From NCBI RefSeq assembly GCF_025452195.1, contig NZ_CP104973.1, forward strand, positions 1,550,001-1,614,000: a stretch of DNA of 64,000 bases, read 5' to 3'. The DNA is from Phyllobacterium zundukense (GTDB taxonomy: Bacteria; Pseudomonadota; Alphaproteobacteria; Rhizobiales; Rhizobiaceae). Below, piece by piece: positions 17,594-27,917 of the stretch. Made by a program: the position numbers and the translations under genes. How positions within the stretch are numbered: position 1 is the stretch's first letter; every line of letters begins with the position of its first letter. The notes beneath the pieces are model-generated. The model worked only from the letters and a program-made list of their open reading frames with translations, searched no databases and was not told where the DNA came from.

Positions 17594-19542
17594 ATGGCTC
17601 CTCGCGACACTTCGCTCTCGACGATGTACTCGACCTCGTCCGCAACGCGCCAGGCGTGAGCAAGAATGGTCATTAGCGCGCCTATCAATCCGGCGATAGC
17701 CATCCACCAGATATGCCAGATCAGGGCGAAGCCGGTCATGACTGCAAAGAACGCCAGCACGAACCCGATGGGGCTGTTGCGTGGAACCGTGATTGTTTCC
17801 GGATCCGGACCATCCTGACGGTGGGATTTGGGACTCTTCTTTGCTTCCCAGTAAGCGTCGAGGCCGTTCACCGATGGCAAGACCGAATAGTTCCATGCGG
17901 GAGGCGGGGAAGGCGTGGACCATTCGAGTGTGCGCCCATCCCATGGGTCGCCAGTTAGATCCCGTCGCTGGTCGCGGGTTCGAATGCTGATGAAGAGTTG
18001 AACAATCGTCAGAACGATACCGGCGAGGATGACGATTGCGCCAAGCAACGCGACGAGCATCAGGGGCTGCCAACCAGCAACATCGTAGTGCTGCATCCGC
18101 CGTGTCGCGCCCATCAGGCCGAGCATATAGAGCGGCATGAAGGCGAGATAGAAACCGATGAACCAGCACCAGAAAATTGCCTTGCCGATGCGCTCATCCA
18201 GCTTGAAACCAAAGGCTTTCGGGAACCAGAATGTATACCCGGCGAACGCACCGAAAAGCACGCCCCCGATAATCACATTATGGAAATGCGCCACGAGAAA
18301 CAGGCTGTTGTGCAAGACGAAATCCGCGGGAGGAATTGCGAGCAAGACGCCTGTCATGCCGCCGACGACAAATGTGACCATGAAACCCAGCGCCCAATAG
18401 ACCGGCGCATCGAAGCGGAGACGGCCACCATAAAGCGTGAACAGCCAGTTGAAGACCTTCACGCCAGTCGGCACCGCGATGATCATCGTCATGATCCCGA
18501 AGAAGCCGTTGATGTCTGCTCCTGCTCCCATCGTGAAGAAGTGATGCAGCCATACCATGAAGGACAAAACGCATATGGCCATGGTGGCAATGACCATCGA
18601 GCGATAACCGAAGAGGCGTTTACCGGAAAAGGTGGCAATAACTTCAGAGAAAACACCAAATGCGGGCAGGATCAGAATGTACACTTCAGGATGACCCCAG
18701 GCCCAGATGAGGTTGATATACATCATGGCATTGCCGCCAGCCTCGTTCGTGAAGAAATGAAATCCGAGGTAGCGGTCAAGAAGGAGCATCGCGAAGGTCG
18801 CAGTCAGGATCGGAAAAGCCGCGACGATCAGAAGATTGGAAGCGAGCGCCGTCCAGCAGAAGATCGGCATCCTCATATAACCCATGCCGGGTGCGCGCAG
18901 CTTCAGGATGGTTGTCGTCAGATTTATCCCCGACAAGAGCGTGCCCGCGCCGGATATCTGCAGCGCCCAAAGATAATAATCGACGCCAACCCCGGGCGAA
19001 TACGCCAATTCCGACAGAGGCGGATAGACCAACCACCCCGTTCTCGCGAACTCGCCGATAACAAGTGACATGTTTACGAGAAGTACACCCGCTGCCGTCA
19101 ACCAGAAGCTGACCGAGTTCAACACGGGAAACGCCACATCGCGGATACCGAGTTGCAGAGGCACGACGAAATTCATCAGGCCGACCATGAAGGTCATCGC
19201 CACAAAGAAAATCATGATCGTGCCGTGAGCCGAGAATATCTGGTTGTAATGCTCGGGTGGCAGGTAACCCTGCGCGCCGCCAGCCGCCAGTGCCAGTTGC
19301 GAGCGCATCATGATCGCGTCGGTAAACCCCCGGACGAGCATGACAAGGGCAAGCAGGATATACATGACGCCAATGCGCTTGTGATCGACGCTGGTGATCC
19401 ATTCGGACCAGAGATAGGGCCACCAGCCTTTCCACGTGACAAGCAGCAATACCGCCGAGATCGTCAGCATGACCATGAGGGATGCGATCATCGGAATGGG
19501 CTGGTCGAAAGGTATGGCGGCCCAGCTGAGCTTTCCGAGCAT
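17590..19542 (-). CDS. cyoB: Cytochrome o ubiquinol oxidase subunit I
   Basis: The 650-residue catalytic subunit of bo3 oxidase oxidises ubiquinol and reduces oxygen while pumping protons. It has [10 protein letters not shown] with the low-spin haem histidine, [17 protein letters not shown] with the CuB His cross-linked to Tyr, WLHHFFTMG with the two further CuB histidines, and HFHNVIIGG with both haem ligands. Full length of about 15 helices. It follows cyoA by one base and overlaps cyoC. Confidence 0.97.
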   Translation of the reverse strand: MLGKLSWAAIPFDQPIPMIASLMVMLTISAVLLLVTWKGWWPYLWSEWITSVDHKRIGVMYILLALVMLVRGFTDAIMMRSQLALAAGGAQGYLPPEHYNQIFSAHGTIMIFFVAMTFMVGLMNFVVPLQLGIRDVAFPVLNSVSFWLTAAGVLLVNMSLVIGEFARTGWLVYPPLSELAYSPGVGVDYYLWALQISGAGTLLSGINLTTTILKLRAPGMGYMRMPIFCWTALASNLLIVAAFPILTATFAMLLLDRYLGFHFFTNEAGGNAMMYINLIWAWGHPEVYILILPAFGVFSEVIATFSGKRLFGYRSMVIATMAICVLSFMVWLHHFFTMGAGADINGFFGIMTMIIAVPTGVKVFNWLFTLYGGRLRFDAPVYWALGFMVTFVVGGMTGVLLAIPPADFVLHNSLFLVAHFHNVIIGGVLFGAFAGYTFWFPKAFGFKLDERIGKAIFWCWFIGFYLAFMPLYMLGLMGATRRMQHYDVAGWQPLMLVALLGAIVILAGIVLTIVQLFISIRTRDQRRDLTGDPWDGRTLEWSTPSPPPAWNYSVLPSVNGLDAYWEAKKSPKSHRQDGPDPETITVPRNSPIGFVLAFFAVMTGFALIWHIWWMAIAGLIGALMTILAHAWRVADEVEYIVESEVSRGAI

Positions 19543-19543
19543 G

Positions 19544-20398
19544 TCAGGTTCCGCCAGAAATCGTGGGTGCCGAATGGTGCCCGGCGGGGGATGTACCGGA
19601 TCCGGGGTTGTTTGAATTCACGATATCATTGAACAGGTTTTGCTCGACCTGACCAAAAGTTGACGATGCCACCGCGGAACTCGGACGCGCCAGCTCCGAG
19701 TAGCTCGCCTTGTCCAACTTCCCGCCAGCAGTGCGTGCGCTTGCAGTCCACTGGTCGAAGGCTTGCTGCGGCATTGCATCGACCACGAAGCGCATATCCG
19801 AAAAGCCTTCGCCGCTGAATTGCGCCGAAAGGCCGGGATACCTTCCCGGCTTGTCTGCGAGCAGATTGAGCCGCGTCGTCATGCCCTCCATCGTGTAAAT
19901 CTGGCTGCCGAGCTGTGGCACGAAAAAGCTGTTCATGACAGTCGCGGATGTGAGCTGAAAGCGTATCGGAACTCCTGCCGGCACCATGAGCCTGTTGACG
20001 CTTGCAACGCCCAGATCGGGATAGATGAAGAGCCATTTCCAATCGAGGGAAACCACCTGCACATTGAGTGGAGCGGCACTGGAAGCGATCCGCTTGCCGG
20101 GATCGAGGTCGTGGGAGCCGACCCAGGCGATACCGCCGAGGAACAGCACCACCAATGCAGGAATCGACCATACGATCAGTTCGATGCGGCCCGAATAGGA
20201 CCAGTCAGGCATGTATCGAGCCCGCGCGTTGCTGTGCCGAAACCACCAGGCGAACCCGAGAGTGAGCAGAATGACAGGAATGACCACTGCCAGCATGATC
20301 GTTGTTGCGTTCAGCAATATCGTGTTCTGTGCGGCACCGACCGGACCCTGCGGGTCGAGAACGCCGCTGCGCCAATAAGAACCCGCTACGTCAGACAT
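19544..20398 (-). CDS. cyoA: Cytochrome o ubiquinol oxidase subunit II
   Basis: The 284-residue subunit has two membrane helices (about 28-50 and 75-94) and a periplasmic cupredoxin-like domain without the CuA cysteines, as in quinol oxidases ([32 protein letters not shown]). Family members usually begin with a lipoprotein signal ending in Cys before a V-L-D-P-Q-G-P segment. Here stops lie just upstream and the first ATG gives [19 protein letters not shown], with Ser where a Cys might be expected. The lipid anchor may be absent or the N-terminus misread. It heads cyoABCD. Confidence 0.93.
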   Translation of the reverse strand: MSDVAGSYWRSGVLDPQGPVGAAQNTILLNATTIMLAVVIPVILLTLGFAWWFRHSNARARYMPDWSYSGRIELIVWSIPALVVLFLGGIAWVGSHDLDPGKRIASSAAPLNVQVVSLDWKWLFIYPDLGVASVNRLMVPAGVPIRFQLTSATVMNSFFVPQLGSQIYTMEGMTTRLNLLADKPGRYPGLSAQFSGEGFSDMRFVVDAMPQQAFDQWTASARTAGGKLDKASYSELARPSSAVASSTFGQVEQNLFNDIVNSNNPGSGTSPAGHHSAPTISGGT

Positions 20399-20481
20399 GA
20401 TGTAATAACCAGTAAGCGGATTGTCTCATCAACGAAGCCCCTTTTGCCAACCCGGTTCCAAGTTGCGATGGTGATGGCGCG

Positions 20482-22449
20482 TCAGTCAGGCAGGGCGAAA
20501 GCGATAATTTCGTCGCTGACCTTTGGAGTGAGGATCGAATTACCCCCCGCTGCAAACACGACATATTGTTTGCCCTTATACTCATAAACCGCCGGAAGCG
20601 CGACAGCCGGCGCTGATACGAGAGACTTCCACAACACCTTGCCGGTTGCAAGGTCGAGTGCGCGCACCATCGAGTCCATGGAAGCGCCGATAAAGATCAA
20701 GCCGCTTGCGGTGATGACGGGGCCTCCCAGGGTGATCGATCCCCATGACTCAGGCATATAGAAGCCATATTGCTGCACCTGGCCGAACGGCACGTCCCAA
20801 AGCTGCTTGCCGGTTTTAAGATCATAGGCAGCAATTGAACCATAGGGAGGCTTCCAGCAGGGCATTCCCAGAGGATTGAGGAATGTTGTGAGCTGGACTC
20901 CGTAGGGTGCGCCGGTCATCGGAAAGAAACCGCCGGTTTCCAGGCCTCCGGCAGTCGCTGCCTTGTCATAATCAGCACGCGGGATCAGCTTGTAGATCTG
21001 CACTGCACTCGAATAGTTGACAACGAAGGTGCCGGTCGAAGGGTCGACCGCTCCGCCACCCCACTCGATACCCCCAATCGTACCCGGATAAACCAGAGAC
21101 CCTTCAAGGCTGGGCGGTGTGAACCGGCCCTCGTCGCGCAAAGTCGCGGCGGTGCGGCTGCAATAGCCGAAGCTCACGATGTCCGCCAAGCCAAAGACAC
21201 CGGGCCACTTGTCTCCCACGACGGCTTTGGGCAGTGGCACGTAGGGTTGTGTTGGTGAGGCCTTCTCTCCCGGTACTGTTGATGCCGGGAAGGGGCGTTC
21301 CTCGATCGGGTAGACCGGCTCACCCGTCTCGCGGTTGAGGACATAAAGGAAACCCTGCTTGGAGGTCTGCACCAGCGCCGGAATTGTGGCTCCATCCTTC
21401 TGGATATCGATCAGTGTCGGCGCAGAATTGGTGTCGAGGTCCCAGATATCATGATGCACGAGTTGCCTTGACCATACGACTTTGCCTGTGTCCACATCGA
21501 GCGCAGTCACTGATGTCCCGAGCGAGATCGCGTCCAACCTGTTACCGCCGAAAAAGTTTGGACTGGGCGAACTGACCGGCAAAAACAGCAGGTTGCGGTC
21601 ACGATCGACGGCCATGCTTGCCCAGACGTTTGCGGTGCCGCTCTTGGCAGCGTCCGCTGGGTTCAAGGCATGGAACGTCCAGCGCAGAGCGCCCGTCCGC
21701 GCATCGAGCGCAAACACAGTACCGGGTGGATCGACGGCATCGGCCCAGTCCTTGCCGGCCCAACCAACGAAGAGGAAATCCTTGTAGACGGTTGGAGGCT
21801 GGAGAATGGACAGCGGCCACTTGGCGTTTTCAACATTCCACTGGTCGATATCCACGACGCCGCCTTTGCCGAAATCGGCGCAGGGCTTGCCCGTGTCTGC
21901 ATCAATGGAATGCAGTTTTGCGTCCATCGTACCAATATAGATGCGTTTCTGGCATGCCTGCGCAGCGTCAGGGGCATCTGCCTGCCAGTAAGCAACGCCG
22001 CGGTTCTTGAGGTCGGGCTGTGTCAACGCTTCAAGAACAGCATTGGTGTCGTAGCTCCACTTAACCTTTCCTGTATCGGGCTCAAGTGCGAAAATCCGGT
22101 AGAAGGGTGTGCCGAGGTAGACTGTGTCATTAACGAAAAGCGGCGTCGCCGACCATACTGTTGGCGGAAGATCGGCCTGCGGATCAGTGGCCGGCGGACG
22201 ATTGTGCATTCCAGCCGATGGCGGTCCACCGGATGAAACGTCACCAGTATGGGTACGCCATGCCACTGCGAGATTCCCCACATTTTGCGGAGTGATCTGC
22301 TTCAGGGGCGAGAATTTTTGTGCCGCAAGGTCACCATTGTAGGTGCTCCATTCGGCGCTCTGGGCCCGGAGTTCGCCGCAAGTTGCCGTCAACGCCACAA
22401 CAGACAACGCCGACAATAGATACTTTGTCCACATCACGTCGGTCACCAT
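20482..22449 (-). CDS. PQQ-dependent glucose/quinate-type dehydrogenase, lacking the N-terminal membrane domain
   Basis: The 655-residue protein has an eight-bladed quinoprotein fold: FSPLKQITPQNVGNLAVAW, LGTPFYRIFALEPDTGKV, HHDIWDLDTNSAPTLIDI, QGFLYVLNRETGEPVYP, IGGIEWGGGAVDP, ending YVVFAAGGNSILTP. This is the membrane-type glucose/quinate/shikimate dehydrogenase group, which oxidises a sugar or polyol in the periplasm and reduces ubiquinone. Those enzymes normally carry about 140 residues of membrane helices first. Here only a signal peptide precedes the enzyme (MWTKYLLSALSVVALTA from an alternative ATG at 22434), and a small membrane protein is encoded 14 bases upstream. cyoABCD follows. 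Confidence 0.9.
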   Translation of the reverse strand: MVTDVMWTKYLLSALSVVALTATCGELRAQSAEWSTYNGDLAAQKFSPLKQITPQNVGNLAVAWRTHTGDVSSGGPPSAGMHNRPPATDPQADLPPTVWSATPLFVNDTVYLGTPFYRIFALEPDTGKVKWSYDTNAVLEALTQPDLKNRGVAYWQADAPDAAQACQKRIYIGTMDAKLHSIDADTGKPCADFGKGGVVDIDQWNVENAKWPLSILQPPTVYKDFLFVGWAGKDWADAVDPPGTVFALDARTGALRWTFHALNPADAAKSGTANVWASMAVDRDRNLLFLPVSSPSPNFFGGNRLDAISLGTSVTALDVDTGKVVWSRQLVHHDIWDLDTNSAPTLIDIQKDGATIPALVQTSKQGFLYVLNRETGEPVYPIEERPFPASTVPGEKASPTQPYVPLPKAVVGDKWPGVFGLADIVSFGYCSRTAATLRDEGRFTPPSLEGSLVYPGTIGGIEWGGGAVDPSTGTFVVNYSSAVQIYKLIPRADYDKAATAGGLETGGFFPMTGAPYGVQLTTFLNPLGMPCWKPPYGSIAAYDLKTGKQLWDVPFGQVQQYGFYMPESWGSITLGGPVITASGLIFIGASMDSMVRALDLATGKVLWKSLVSAPAVALPAVYEYKGKQYVVFAAGGNSILTPKVSDEIIAFALPD

Positions 22450-22463
22450 TGCAAAAGCTTGGT

Positions 22464-22823
22464 TCAGGCAAACGCGCGACGCCGTCTGAACACGTGAAGA
22501 ATCCAGCCGAGAAGGCTGACGAGCATAAGGATCACAAGTGTTTGACTATGCAGGAGATACCCGGCGAATGATGTGCCGGCGATATTGAGGAGAGAAGAGA
22601 CAATGAAGAACGACCGGAGGAAGCCGGAGTTCAATTTGGCAAGCGCCATACCGAACAGGGCCAGCAGAATGGTGGACGCAATCACCAGAAGCGTTCCTGG
22701 CTCACCGGCGATACCGCTATCGGGATTGAAGTAGTTGAAGATGGAAACGATCAGACCGCCAAGCGATGCCAGCACCATGAGTGCAGCTCCAGCATCATTA
22801 AGGATCCCAGAAATTTTGGTCAT
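22464..22823 (-). CDS. Small four-helix membrane protein, probable anchor for the quinoprotein dehydrogenase
   Basis: The 119-residue product starting MTKISGILNDAG has four predicted membrane helices (about 12-28, 43-60, 64-85 and 90-110). GAGGGGG lies about 5 bases before the ATG at 22823. It lies 14 bases before the PQQ dehydrogenase gene. I do not recognise the family by sequence. Size and position suggest it replaces the missing membrane domain of that enzyme. Confidence 0.7.
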   Translation of the reverse strand: MTKISGILNDAGAALMVLASLGGLIVSIFNYFNPDSGIAGEPGTLLVIASTILLALFGMALAKLNSGFLRSFFIVSSLLNIAGTSFAGYLLHSQTLVILMLVSLLGWILHVFRRRRAFA

Positions 22824-23116
22824 CGTCCCCCTCGCTCCTATAGTATTGGAGCAAGCGAGTGGCAAAGTCTAGCTGGATTTTTACAGCCCTATAGCTCTTT
22901 TGATCAGTCTAACTGCAGTAATCGCCCAACATACCTAAACAATGTTGCATATAGCCAGAGTCCTCAGCTTAAACAGAGATGCAATTCGCTGGTCCGGTTG
23001 GGAGGCTGCGCGGCTGGACTAGAACAACGATGCGGGAATCCATCAACGCGTGCACGTCACGGTGCCGCCAGCGAATATGCTTTTTACTTCGATGGAAGCA
23101 AGGGTTGTTGTCCAGG
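22824..23116. other. Intergenic region upstream of the dehydrogenase/cyo operon
   Basis: This 293-base AT-richer stretch lies between the end of an amidohydrolase gene and the small membrane protein gene, both on the minus strand. It should contain the operon promoter. No gene or clear dyad was seen. Confidence 0.4.
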
Positions 23117-24301
23117 CTACGCCGATAAGAATCGCTCGGTGAGCCGGGCCCACATGGCGGCACCGGTGGTCAGGCTGTCGTCGTTGAAGTCGTACTTCGA
23201 GCTGTGCAGGATCGGCGAGTCCTCGCCATTGCCGAGCCGCAGGAAGCAGCCTGGCTTGTGTTCCAGGAAATAGGCGAAATCTTCGCTGCCCGGAATCATG
23301 GGGCATACGCCCACCTTGTCGTCGCCCACGAGTTCCTTGACGACGTCTATGGCGAAGGCCGTTTCCTTCTCCGAGTTGATGACGACGGGGTACCCGCGCT
23401 CAAAGTCGATGGAAACGCTGGCGCCATGCGCTTCGGCGATCGACGTCGCGATGCCACGCACGCGCCGCTCGAGCATGGCGCGGACATCCGGCGAGAAGGA
23501 GCGAATGCTGGCGACGATCTCGGCCGTTTCGGGGATCACGTTCGACGCCGTGCCGCCGTGGATGGTTCCGACCGTCACGACCGCAGTCTCGATCGGGTTC
23601 ACATTACGGGACACGACTGTCTGCAGCGCCATGACCATGTTGGCCGCAACGACGATCGGGTCGACTGTCAGATGCGGACGGGAGGCATGCCCGCCCTTTC
23701 CGACAATGGTTATCGTCGCGGTATCGGAGGCAGCCATCAATGGGCCCGGCCGCATCAGGAAGGTGCCGGCAGGCGCGCCCGGATGATTGTGCAAGCCGAA
23801 GATCGCATCGCAAGGGAACCGATCGAAAAGCCCATCTTCGATCATCGCCTGGGCGCCGCTGCCCTTCCCGGCCTCCTCGGCAGGCTGGAAGATCAGATTT
23901 ACCGTGCCGTTGAAATGGCGGGTCCGCGCCAGATATTCGGCTGCGCCGAGCAACATTGTCGTATGGCCGTCATGGCCGCATGCATGCATCTTGCCAGCGG
24001 TCGTGCTGGCGTAGGGCAGGCCCGTCGCTTCCATAATGGGGAGGGCATCCATGTCCGCGCGAATGGCGATGCTGCGTCCGCCTGCACCCTGCCGCAACCG
24101 ACCGACGACACCGAGACCTCCGACGTTGCGGGTCACCTCGTAGCCCCAGCGTTCCAGGCGATCGGCGACGTAGGCGGCCGTTTCGTGCTCCTCGAACGAG
24201 AGCTCCGGATGTGCGTGCAGGTGCCTGCGCGTCTCGATGAGCTCGGGGGTCCGATCGTCGAAATCCGCAATGCGAGCGAACTCATTTGAAGTTTGGGGCA
24301 T
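23117..24301 (-). CDS. M20-family amidohydrolase (hippurate/N-acyl-amino-acid hydrolase type)
   Basis: The 394-residue metallopeptidase of the M20D group has R-R-x-L-H-x-x-P-E-L-S-F-x-E, the metal ligands in RADMDALP and HACGHDGHTTMLLGAA, the catalytic glutamates in QPAEEAGKG, HNHPG, and the dimerisation region GKGGHASRPH. It removes an acyl group from an N-acylated amino acid in the cytoplasm. It is the last gene after an amino-acid importer on the same strand, so the importer likely brings in its substrate. Confidence 0.92.
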   Translation of the reverse strand: MPQTSNEFARIADFDDRTPELIETRRHLHAHPELSFEEHETAAYVADRLERWGYEVTRNVGGLGVVGRLRQGAGGRSIAIRADMDALPIMEATGLPYASTTAGKMHACGHDGHTTMLLGAAEYLARTRHFNGTVNLIFQPAEEAGKGSGAQAMIEDGLFDRFPCDAIFGLHNHPGAPAGTFLMRPGPLMAASDTATITIVGKGGHASRPHLTVDPIVVAANMVMALQTVVSRNVNPIETAVVTVGTIHGGTASNVIPETAEIVASIRSFSPDVRAMLERRVRGIATSIAEAHGASVSIDFERGYPVVINSEKETAFAIDVVKELVGDDKVGVCPMIPGSEDFAYFLEHKPGCFLRLGNGEDSPILHSSKYDFNDDSLTTGAAMWARLTERFLSA

Positions 24302-24335
24302 GAGACTGTCTTCCGTGTTTTGCTCGGCCCGCCGG

Positions 24336-25109
24336 TCAGATGAAGCGGCTGAGGAAACTTCTGGTGCGGGGATGGGATGGATTGGTAAGGACCTCTGCCG
24401 GCGGACCCTCTTCGACGACGACGCCTCCGTCCATGAATACGACGCGGTCCGCTGCTTCCTTGGCGAAACCTATTTCATGGGTGACCACGATCATGGTCAA
24501 ACCTTCCTTGGCAAGGTCGCGCATGGCGGCCAGCACTTCGCCCACCAATTCCGGATCGAGGGCAGATGTCGGTTCGTCGAACAGCATCAACCTAGGCCGG
24601 ATTGCCAGCGCGCGGGCGATCGCCACACGCTGTTGCTGCCCGCCCGACAACTGGCGCGGATAGGCGTCCATCTTTTCCGCCAGCCCGACGCGGTTGAGAA
24701 GTTCCTTGGCGTATCGGACGGCCTCGTTCCGGTTCTGGCCATGGACGCCGATCGGCGCTTCGATGACGTTCTGCAGCGCAGTCATGTGCGGGTAGAGGTT
24801 GAACTGCTGGAACACCATGCCGATCTTGCTGCGCTGGACAGCGATGTCGCGATTGGAAAGCTTGTTCAACCGTCCATTCTTGAGGCGATAACCGATCTGT
24901 TCCCCGGCGACTTCGATGAAGCCCTGGTCGATCGCCTCGAGGTGGTTGATGCAGCGAAGGAAGGTGGATTTTCCCGAGCCTGACGGACCCAGAATCACAA
25001 CCACTTCGCCGGGCGCGACATCGAGGTCGATGCCCTTGAGGACTTCCAGCGGGCCGAACGCCTTGTGGACATTGCGGGCCCGCACAAGGCTGGTTTCAGA
25101 CATGCTCAT
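24336..25109 (-). CDS. Amino acid ABC transporter ATP-binding protein
   Basis: A 257-residue ABC ATPase with Walker [23 protein letters not shown], signature [16 protein letters not shown], Walker [14 protein letters not shown] and VTHEIGFA. GlnQ/HisP class. Its start overlaps the permease end by 14 bases. ATG 25103 is an alternative start. Confidence 0.93.
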   Translation of the reverse strand: MSMSETSLVRARNVHKAFGPLEVLKGIDLDVAPGEVVVILGPSGSGKSTFLRCINHLEAIDQGFIEVAGEQIGYRLKNGRLNKLSNRDIAVQRSKIGMVFQQFNLYPHMTALQNVIEAPIGVHGQNRNEAVRYAKELLNRVGLAEKMDAYPRQLSGGQQQRVAIARALAIRPRLMLFDEPTSALDPELVGEVLAAMRDLAKEGLTMIVVTHEIGFAKEAADRVVFMDGGVVVEEGPPAEVLTNPSHPRTRSFLSRFI

Positions 25110-26010
25110 GGGCCGCTCCTACCATGGGCGTGGCGTTTTCTTTTGTCCTGTCCGCAGGCGTCGACCCACGATCGCCACGATTGTAATAGCGTTCGATGGC
25201 GCCCTGTCCGACGTTAAGGATCGACGTGATGAACAAATACCAGAGCACGGCGACAAGCAGCATCGGGATGATCTCGAATGTCCGGTTGTAGATCGACTGG
25301 ACCGAGTAGAGGAGATCGGCCATGGCGATGACGCTGACAAGCGAGGTCGCCTTGATCATGCTGATCAGCTGATTGCCGGTCGGCGGCACGATGGACTTCA
25401 TCGCCTGCGGAATGATGATGCGCCACAAGGCGCGCGCCTTGTTCATACCAAAGGCCTCCGCCGTCTCGGCCTGACCCTTGTCCACCGACAGCAGGCCGCC
25501 GCGAATGATCTCGGCCATATAGGCGGCCTCGTTCAGGGCCAGCCCGACAATGGCTGCGGTCAACGGTGTGATGAGGTCGTTCGTGTCCCAGCTCGCGATT
25601 CCGATGGAAATGCGCGGGAACAGCGTGGACATATTATACCAGAAGATAAGCTGCACGAGCAGCGGTGTTCCACGGAAGAACCAGATGAACAGACTGGCCA
25701 GGGACGACGCCAGCCTGTCGTTCGACATGCGTGCGATGGCGAGAATGAGTCCGAGCACCACACCGATGATCATTGCGACGACCGTCAGGCCGAGTGTCAC
25801 CCATAGGCCCTGTATGACCGTAGGGTCGAAGAGATACTGGGCTACGACCGGCCAGCCGAAGTTCGGATTGATCGCCACGATGTAGGCGAATCCAAGAGCG
25901 ACGGCCAAGGTGAAGATCCAAAGGGCCAGGCGTGTGACGGGGAACGGCACGTGCGCGAGTTTGACGTCGCGCAGCCTGTCGTCGGGTTGAATCGATGCGG
26001 AACCGGACAT
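25096..26010 (-). CDS. Amino acid ABC transporter permease
   Basis: A 304-residue HisMQ-type permease with about six helices, the [10 protein letters not shown] motif, the [12 protein letters not shown] segment and the EAA loop [27 protein letters not shown] that contacts the ATPase. An extra N-terminal cytoplasmic segment (1-25) and helix make it longer than minimal family members. Seven bases separate its start from the binding-protein stop. Confidence 0.93.
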   Translation of the reverse strand: MSGSASIQPDDRLRDVKLAHVPFPVTRLALWIFTLAVALGFAYIVAINPNFGWPVVAQYLFDPTVIQGLWVTLGLTVVAMIIGVVLGLILAIARMSNDRLASSLASLFIWFFRGTPLLVQLIFWYNMSTLFPRISIGIASWDTNDLITPLTAAIVGLALNEAAYMAEIIRGGLLSVDKGQAETAEAFGMNKARALWRIIIPQAMKSIVPPTGNQLISMIKATSLVSVIAMADLLYSVQSIYNRTFEIIPMLLVAVLWYLFITSILNVGQGAIERYYNRGDRGSTPADRTKENATPMVGAAHEHV

Positions 26011-26016
26011 GATCCT

Positions 26017-26889
26017 CTACTGCCCCTGGTTGATGCCGGGGGTGTCGATCAGATTCTTCTCGAGGCCCCATTTCTTCATGATCTGGGCGTAGGTGCCGTT
26101 CTCGATCAAAATCTTGAATGAGTCGAGCAGTACGCCGCCCAGAGGCGAGCCCTTCTTCACCACGGCGCCCTGATAGATGTCCTTGAATCCGTTGGCCTGG
26201 CCGACTGCAGCCAGCTCGAGCTGGCCGTTGGCCTGCTGAACGAAGTAGGTCAGGGGTGCCTGGGAAGAGAAGAAGCCGTCGGAGCGTTTCGACCGGACGG
26301 CCAGGATCGAGCTCGGCTGGTCGGTGAAGGACTGGACCTCGACCGCCGGATTACCCGCAGCCACGCATTTTTCGGACTGTTGCTTGATAACCTTTTCCGC
26401 CGAGCCACCGGCCATCACTGCGATGCGCTTGCCGCACGAGGCGTCGAGCGACGTGATGCCCTTCGGATTGCCCTTCTCCACCGCGAAGACGACATATTCA
26501 CGCGCCCAGTCGATGAAGTCATTGGCCTTCTGGCGGTCGGGATAGTCGCCTACCGGGCCCATGGCGAACTGGTAACGGCCGGAATTGATGCCGCTGAGCA
26601 GGGCCGGAAGACCGGCCACGGATGCATGATCGATGGTGATCCCGAGCAATTCGCCTATGGCGATCGAAATATCGTTCGTCGCGCCGGTCAGGTCGGTTCC
26701 GGTGACGATTTCATAAGGAGGGAAGGAGCCGTTATTGACGGCGACCATCTTGCCCGCGTCGCGGATGTCCTGTGGCAAGCGCGAGCGTAGCTCCTCATTC
26801 TGCGTCTGTTTCTGAATGTCCTGAGCCCATGCAGCGGTTGCGGCCAAAGCCGCCACGAGCGAGGCGAGAATGCGGATCGATTTCTTCAC
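26017..26889 (-). CDS. ABC transporter substrate-binding protein (amino acid family 3)
   Basis: Signal peptide MKKSIRILASLVAALAATAAWAQ (cleavage near 22), then GSFPPYEIV, G-A-T-N-D-I-S-I-A-I-G-E-L-L-G, and R-Y-Q-F-A-M-G-P-V-G-D-Y-P-D-R-Q-K. A disulphide is possible between the two Cys residues of the second lobe (SCGKR and EKCVAAG). It captures an amino acid derivative for the permease at 25096. AGAGGAG precedes the start. Confidence 0.9.
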   Translation of the reverse strand: MKKSIRILASLVAALAATAAWAQDIQKQTQNEELRSRLPQDIRDAGKMVAVNNGSFPPYEIVTGTDLTGATNDISIAIGELLGITIDHASVAGLPALLSGINSGRYQFAMGPVGDYPDRQKANDFIDWAREYVVFAVEKGNPKGITSLDASCGKRIAVMAGGSAEKVIKQQSEKCVAAGNPAVEVQSFTDQPSSILAVRSKRSDGFFSSQAPLTYFVQQANGQLELAAVGQANGFKDIYQGAVVKKGSPLGGVLLDSFKILIENGTYAQIMKKWGLEKNLIDTPGINQGQ

Positions 26890-26911
26890 GGTACACTCCT
26901 CTTGGGTGAAA

Positions 26912-27880
26912 TTACGTCAGGCGACGCCTGGCTTCGAACGGAAAAAGCGAATGCGGCGTAAGCTCGGACTGCAGGATGCCCTGATCACGTAGTTCGGCAA
27001 TGAAATCCTCGATCATCCTGAAATTCGCGTCCAGTCCACTATCGTTCCACGTCGGCGGCAAGTCGCGCGCCGAGCGCAGCAGCTCGTCGAACATCCACGG
27101 CGTCGTTTCGGCATATTTGCGCCGCTTCGAGGTCCAAAGCCGCTGACTTTCGTCGACGAGACGGGTTAACTCGCCGGGAAGCCAGGGATGGTCATGGACC
27201 AGCTCCGCCTTGACCGCAATTATGTGCATGCCGGGCACATATCCGACTTCGTCGAAATAGGCCTTTTCGGCGGCTGCGAAGTCCGGCAGCAATTGGCGAA
27301 GCCCCGCCCCGTTCTCGAAATAGCCGTCGGGCATGAAGGGAGTGAAGATCGCATCGAGCTCGCCCTTTGCCAGCAGTTCGAGCATGGGACGTTCACCGGG
27401 AGCCGCCTCGATCCTGCCGGCCAGGCCATAGCCGTCGAGCCGATCGACAATGGGGTGGTTGGCCGTCAGGCGACCGGCGAACCAGAACGCATCTTCGATG
27501 TCGACGCCTTCCCGGCGCAGGGCAGCCCGCGTCCAGGTGTTGCCGGAGTCGCGCCAGCCGGTGACGCCGATCCGCTTCCCGGCCAGATCGGATAGTCGGG
27601 TCATCGGGCTCGCTTCGGTGGTTACGACGCACCTGTGGCGGAAGCCTCGCATGATGAAGCAAGGAATGCCGACGATGGTTTCCGCGCCCTCGGCCATGGC
27701 GGAGGTGTAGCGGCTGAAGGAAACTTCCGCGGCGTCATAGATATCGCTCGAAGCAAGATCGGGGATCAGCGTTCCAACGCGGTCCACCTGGAGTTCGACC
27801 CGATCCGACGAGATGTCGCCGAAGATCAGCGGAGTAAGGTAGTCCCAATCCCGGGTGGCAATTTTGATGGGAACGCGCAT
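26912..27880 (-). CDS. Periplasmic-binding-fold protein, 4,5-dihydroxyphthalate decarboxylase-like
   Basis: The 322-residue product starts MRVPIKIATRDWDYLTPL, like proteins labelled 4,5-dihydroxyphthalate decarboxylase, which share a periplasmic-binding-protein type II fold (E-V-S-F-S-R-Y, GIPCFIMRGFRHRCVVT, LAGKRIGVTGWRDSGNTW). No signal peptide is evident, so it may be cytoplasmic. The start at 27880 has GAGGA 5-6 bases upstream. It is the first gene of the operon divergent from the MocR regulator. Enzyme versus ligand-binding role cannot be settled from sequence. Confidence 0.72.
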   Translation of the reverse strand: MRVPIKIATRDWDYLTPLIFGDISSDRVELQVDRVGTLIPDLASSDIYDAAEVSFSRYTSAMAEGAETIVGIPCFIMRGFRHRCVVTTEASPMTRLSDLAGKRIGVTGWRDSGNTWTRAALRREGVDIEDAFWFAGRLTANHPIVDRLDGYGLAGRIEAAPGERPMLELLAKGELDAIFTPFMPDGYFENGAGLRQLLPDFAAAEKAYFDEVGYVPGMHIIAVKAELVHDHPWLPGELTRLVDESQRLWTSKRRKYAETTPWMFDELLRSARDLPPTWNDSGLDANFRMIEDFIAELRDQGILQSELTPHSLFPFEARRRLT

Positions 27881-27917
27881 GGATTTCCTCATTCCGGCGG
27901 TTTGACGAGACCTCCGT

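Noticed and set aside
17998..19068. Long open frame of 356 codons antisense to cyoB
   Set aside because: Composition is the mirror of a membrane protein (many His, Arg, Asp, Glu), there is no ribosome site, and cyoB is certain on the other strand.
23204..24289. 361-codon open frame antisense to the M20 amidohydrolase
   Set aside because: It mirrors the hydrolase gene's codon bias and has no family motif.
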